Positions 60,849 to 64,000 of a stretch of 64,000 nucleotides of DNA are shown here, in pieces. Source of the DNA: Anarhynchus alexandrinus (taxonomy: Eukaryota > Chordata > Aves > Charadriiformes > Charadriidae). Each line of letters opens with the position of its first letter. The stretch's first letter is position 1. The stretch spans positions 496,001-560,000 of the forward strand of contig VUYV01000214.1 of assembly GCA_008711295.1 (NCBI GenBank), written 5' to 3'. The notes below the pieces were generated by a model that saw only the letters and a program-made list of their open reading frames with translations, was not told the DNA's origin and did not search any database. Position numbers and translations under genes: made by a program.

Positions 60849-62223
60849 ATCTCAAAGTCACTTATTGTTTCAGGCTGATCAAGCCAGCTTGTGCTTCACT
60901 GGAAGCTGCAACTTCTTTATTTGTGATACACTTGTTTCTGAGAAAACACAATCAGGGCAAAGAAAATGAGAAAGACTACAAAGAACCATAAATACATTTC
61001 TCAACCTACTTCTCACACTGGATAATTAAATAGGTTCTTAACCTGCTGGGACTCCAGTGCCGTGCATAATGCTAGGAAGTATCATTAACGTTACTTAGAG
61101 GATCTGATTTAAAATAAGGATCACAATAGAAAGACAAAAAAGTATTCAGCAGGTCACATTTGCAGACACTACTTTAGCACTTGCCTACTTAAGGATATTG
61201 TAAGTGGATGCAGCTTCTTCTAATGAAAATATTTTGCCTGCATTAAGCTTTGGATCAATTTAACTACAAAAAGTTATTTGGACTAAAAGACACCGACACA
61301 CATGCTCATTTAATATAGAAAACCAGAAGTTTTTTAACCAAAGAGAGAAATCCTAGGACAGTTTTCCAGTATAAATTTCTGGCGAGTGAGAAGTCTAACA
61401 CTTTTTAAAATGGTGCTTGATAAAACTATGAAGGGGAGTGTATGACCTGATTACTTGCAACAGCAGGGGAGTGGGCTCTACAACCCTGAAGGATAATTCC
61501 AGTTCTGTTTCTTTATGACTTCTTACCTACTTAAACTATTGCTAAATTATACAACAGTCTTAAACCACACTAAGGTTAATCACAAAAGGGAGCTGTGCCA
61601 ATGTAATTAAACCACTTTCCTATATTGATTCTATTAGTAAAATTCTCTCGACAAAGAAATTGAGGGGAGAGGAGGCAATATTTCTTCCATTAAGATAAAG
61701 ATTCTATTTTCACTTCCACAAAGCAGGGCTCATGTTTTCTTGGTCATAAATGAAAAAAAAAAGTTCAGATCACCTCAAGGTAACCAGCTGAGGTTTCTCC
61801 ATTTGAAAAGACAATTTGAAACAAGTGTCAGTCTCTTCTTGGAAGAACCCTAAGGTCAGAACAGCAGAGGGTGCTGCAAGTCTGAACTGAGGTGCATCAG
61901 CTCAGCAACAAGGAGCATCCAGATGCTACACGAAGCTGAAGGTTACCTCAGGTTTGGGGGGTTGATTTTTTGTGGATTTTTTTGTTTGGGTTTTGTTTGG
62001 CAGGTTTTTTTGTGCTACGGGAGTCATTTGAGGCTGGTAAAAGCAGATGGCAAACAGTTAAATATTAAAATTCATCTATGTCAGTTTCCACAGAACATCA
62101 AACAACTTCAGAGATATTCCCAAAACCTTAACAGTTATCTGTAATCCCCTCCACTGATCTATACAGCTCTGGGCATACATCAGAGACTCATTCATATCGA
62201 AGCTTAGATATAAAAAATTCAGA

Positions 62224-62290
62224 TTTATTTTTTAGATTATTATATTATTATAATTATTATTATATTAAGTAGCAATTATTCAGATTATAC
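62224..62290. repeat. AT-rich (ATT)n microsatellite
   Basis: Repeated tta/att units (gattattatattattataattattattatatta) with a few interruptions. Simple sequence in the intron. Confidence 0.85.
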
Positions 62291-64000
62291 CTATAATCAA
62301 AATGTTGACTGGACATGGATCCTGTTACTACAAAAAAAAAAATAATCATGAATCTAAACCCAAATGTAAATTTCTGCTATCACACAGGAATGGAAACTTG
62401 AGCACTTTGTTAAACATTAGTCATCTCTTAAATCTGGCAAACACTGGATAGCAAGGAATAACCAGGTAACTAGAAGACAGAACGGGTATGTGTCTGCACT
62501 GTATCCCTTTAGGCAAAGCATGCGTGGTATAATCATCATACCAGTTTAGAGAGACTCAGCACAACACACGTTCAGATATTAATCCAGAACCTAAATTAGT
62601 GGCAGGCCACAAAGATGACTATGATCAGTTCAAGCCTATTTAAATAATCATTAAGTCATTTCTATACAATTGTGCCTAAGGACCCCAAATAAGAAGCTGA
62701 TTTAAATAATTCTTTTTTACTTCATTTTGCTCATGAACTTGAACTATGTTCTTAAAGAAAGGCTGATTCACATTCATCATGTAAATGAACGGGTAACTTA
62801 CAGAATACGATGACAGCAATTAAATAGAGCCCATTATACATAATGCATTAATTTCCCAGCAAGGAAGACTCTGCTTTGATTAAAGTTACAGCATATAAAA
62901 CCTGACATGAGTTTACATGCATTTTAAGTTTTCATTTAGCTTTTAATAGCAATTGGTGAATGATAAAAAAAAAATGCAGTACGATTATGACAATCTTAGG
63001 ATGTAGACTAGAAACTGGTTAAAATGCACACAAACACACATACCCCTCCCTTAAAGTTATTTCTCCATAGTTACATTTTAAAGTAAGCTGGAACCATAAG
63101 AAAGGTTAGGAAACAAAGCAGTTGGTGAATAATTGTTTTGTGTCTACCACATCCTTGCTGTTATAGAACAAATGCAGATTGTGTGTGCCCTTGCAAGTTC
63201 ATCTTAGTTCACAGAATGGATAAAGACAAAAAGCTGCCTGGGTGTTTTTTTCCTATTTCATCTTTCTCAACCTGTAGTGTAACACTCACTGCACAAAATG
63301 AAGGAACAGAGTATTTTCAAAGCAGATAGAGAATATATTACTATTTTTAAAAGGTAATATATCACTTCAACAACTAATTACTCCAGGTTTTAATAGATTT
63401 CCAGCAGTTCCTTGTTTAAATTTAAAGTTGTCAGGAGAAATAGGTACTGCTCAACTAAGTGATTCTAATGAGTCGTCTTTATTGTCATTCTTGACCAAAA
63501 AAAAAGAGGACATCCTTTATATTTAGTTTCAGTACAATCCTTTAACTCTAGTTTGGCTAACAAAACAACACAGTGGGTTGATTACTCAATAGTTAATCAC
63601 AGGGATAAAAGGCAGCAAAAGGTTATGTTCAAATCTTTCATGAATGGAATAACTCAGTAATGTGCAGCTTACAGTTGTGCACTCCTCACTCCACGTCTTA
63701 TAACAGCCAACTCGGAACTTCATGCAGTTAGTAGCTCTGGCATAAAATTTTCCATATTTAAAGCTGACTTCAGGAACGTCCCATTTGCTGCTTCGGAAAG
63801 AATTCCCACTGCATGATGACGATGAAGCTCACATAACTTTGTTCAGTCTTTGGATCACATGCAGGACTCTGGTTAAAAGCCAGTGAAGAGTCATTTTATC
63901 ACTAGTCAGAATATACACATCTCAGGGAACTGTACCAGCAACCAGGGAGCTCTTTACACTTCCCAGGAACTTGCTACCTAGATACAAAAGGTTACGTTTC

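Larger units (their letters stand above)
28090..64000 (-). other. MRTFA: MRTFA upstream intron, over 35.9 kb, continues beyond window
   Basis: It ends at the acceptor ctcgtgcag before 28089. I searched for the known MRTFA N-terminal coding segments (MTLLEPEMLMMAVQS; ELQELSLQPEL; LPPLSERKN) in reverse complement and saw none, so the usual start lies outside. The intron contains a Z-DNA-type tract, two assembly gaps, an old and a younger CR1 copy, several A-tracts, an AT-rich microsatellite and a candidate alternative exon near 47 kb, each listed separately. The remaining stretches hold only short open frames that I take as chance. Confidence 0.8.

Noticed and set aside
1..64000. CRISPR arrays, phage or plasmid genes, operons, tRNA or rRNA genes
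   Set aside because: None seen; the sequence is a vertebrate intron-exon landscape with a single recognised gene.

Overview
This is a piece of vertebrate nuclear DNA, almost certainly from a bird. It has one long, intron-split gene, GT-AG splice sites, AT-rich introns, assembly gaps (N) and CR1 LINE fragments of the avian type. Nearly everything belongs to a single gene on the minus strand: MRTFA (MKL1, MAL), the G-actin-sensing coactivator of serum response factor. I placed 13 coding exons between 28089 (most upstream seen) and 641 (stop codon). All join in frame across GT-AG junctions, giving 1048 residues without the N-terminal start. The chain holds three RPEL actin-binding motifs, a basic nuclear-import segment, the B1 basic box, a Q-box, a SAP domain, a leucine-zipper coiled coil and a C-terminal acidic/serine-rich activation domain.

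Layout: 1-170 holds facing polyadenylation signals for MRTFA (minus) and a possible convergent neighbour (plus). 171-640 is MRTFA 3'UTR. 641-12925 carries twelve exons separated by introns of 0.3-1.9 kb. 12926-28023 is a 15 kb intron. 28024-28089 is the exon with the first RPEL motif. 28090-64000 is more than 35.9 kb of intron running off the window; the exon with the usual start codon lies beyond 64000 or was not recognised.

The introns contain one recognisable CR1 copy (about 57.5-58.1 kb, plus strand), two much older CR1 relics (about 16.0-17.1 and 30.6-31.4 kb, minus orientation), simple repeats, a 61-bp alternating purine-pyrimidine tract, and two assembly gaps set in G/C homopolymer-rich DNA.

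No prokaryote-type system, CRISPR array, rRNA, tRNA or second protein-coding gene is supported. The most interesting items are a 177-nt in-frame Q-rich exon (4159-4335) that I cannot match to the human protein as I recall it, a speculative alternative 5' coding exon at 46949-47108 whose phase fits the RPEL1 exon, and the apparently overlapping convergent 3' ends at 131-170.
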